Of a stretch of DNA of 64,000 nucleotides, positions 63,818-64,000 are shown piece by piece. This DNA comes from Azorinus chamasolen (taxonomy: Eukaryota > Mollusca > Bivalvia > Cardiida > Solecurtidae): NCBI GenBank assembly GCA_963576725.1, contig OY755240.1:15678378-15742377 (forward strand). The letters are read 5' to 3'. How positions within the stretch are numbered: position 1 is the stretch's first letter; every line of letters begins with the position of its first letter. Made by a program: the position numbers and the translations under genes. The notes beneath the pieces were generated by a model. That model ran no database searches. It saw only the letters and a list, made by a program, of their open reading frames with translations, and had not been told where the DNA came from.

Positions 63818-64000
63818 TACAGATAAAGGTGCGTACTCAAATACTAAAATCGTCATATCGCAACCAAACCCTATACTGTGACCACTCTTTAGAATCGTCT
63901 CTCTTTGAGACGATTCTAAAGAGTGGTTACAATACATGTATAGGGTTTGGTGGAGAAATAAAGAAGTTATTCCTTATTTGTTTAATATCACGCATCTTAT
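63818..64000. mobile_element. HP-G palindromic element, cut by window end
   Basis: CTACAGATAAAGGTGCGTAC, ACTCTTTAGAATCGTCTCTC / GAGACGATTCTAAAGAGTGG, GGTTTGGTGGAGAAATAAAG, ending CGCATCTTAT. The best copy of the family. Confidence 0.82.

Noticed and set aside
62382..64000. Search for the next SLC13 exon
   Set aside because: No stretch matching the following membrane spans or the second SNT motif was found; the remaining exons must lie beyond the window.

Overview
The window is animal nuclear DNA: AT-rich, intron-rich and packed with short non-autonomous transposons. It holds most of one recognisable gene, a multi-exon SLC13 (Na+-coupled di/tricarboxylate transporter) gene on the + strand. 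It also holds two diverged copies of one EF-hand exon. tRNA-derived SINEs, LINE 3' ends, long microsatellites and the density of hairpin MITEs suggest a marine invertebrate, probably a mollusc (bivalve-like). That placement is inference; no species can be named from the sequence. There are no rRNA genes, credible tRNA genes, CRISPR arrays or bacterial-type operons.

Layout. 1-1.5 kb: minus-strand EF-hand exon, apparently frameshifted. 1.5-20 kb: repeats. 20.66-21.05 kb: plus-strand paralogue of the same EF-hand exon, pointing away from the first. 21-30.5 kb: repeats, including a tRNA-derived SINE. 30.53 kb: SLC13 exon 1. 30.6-51.9 kb: first intron of 21.3 kb, made largely of hairpin elements plus a 2.48 kb foldback element at 47.1-49.6 kb. 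51.9-62.4 kb: SLC13 exons 2-7. The gene runs off the right edge: the second half of the protein, with the second SNT motif, is missing. The seven exons join in frame, phases match at every junction, and all introns are GT-AG.

Repeat families (my own labels). HP-A (subfamilies A1, A2, A3), HP-B, HP-C, HP-E, HP-F and HP-L: about 200-280 bp, ends TTAACCC.../...GGGTTAA, central hairpin; HP-E is mostly seen as its ~65 bp hairpin alone. The TTAA target and CCCTT-type termini suggest piggyBac-mobilised MITEs. HP-D (D1-D6): long palindromes, ends TACAGTAAAACC.../...GGTTTTACTGTA, suggesting pogo/Tigger-type (Tc1/mariner) MITEs with TA targets. HP-G and HP-H: other palindromes. M, N: retroelement-like fragments. 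For HP-A, C, E, F and L, '+' means that the arm reading CC-A-GAT comes first.

Main points. (1) Families with different termini share one hairpin apex (GCTCCTATAGGAGC), and five share an unpaired A-A at one fixed stem position. (2) Nested copies show TTAA and TA target use directly. (3) SLC13 exon 5 lies between a (AGT)n and a (ACT)n tract that are perfectly complementary in the pre-mRNA, and its donor is followed by a tandem array of donor-like sequences. (4) The two EF-hand exons keep the same acceptor position and phase.
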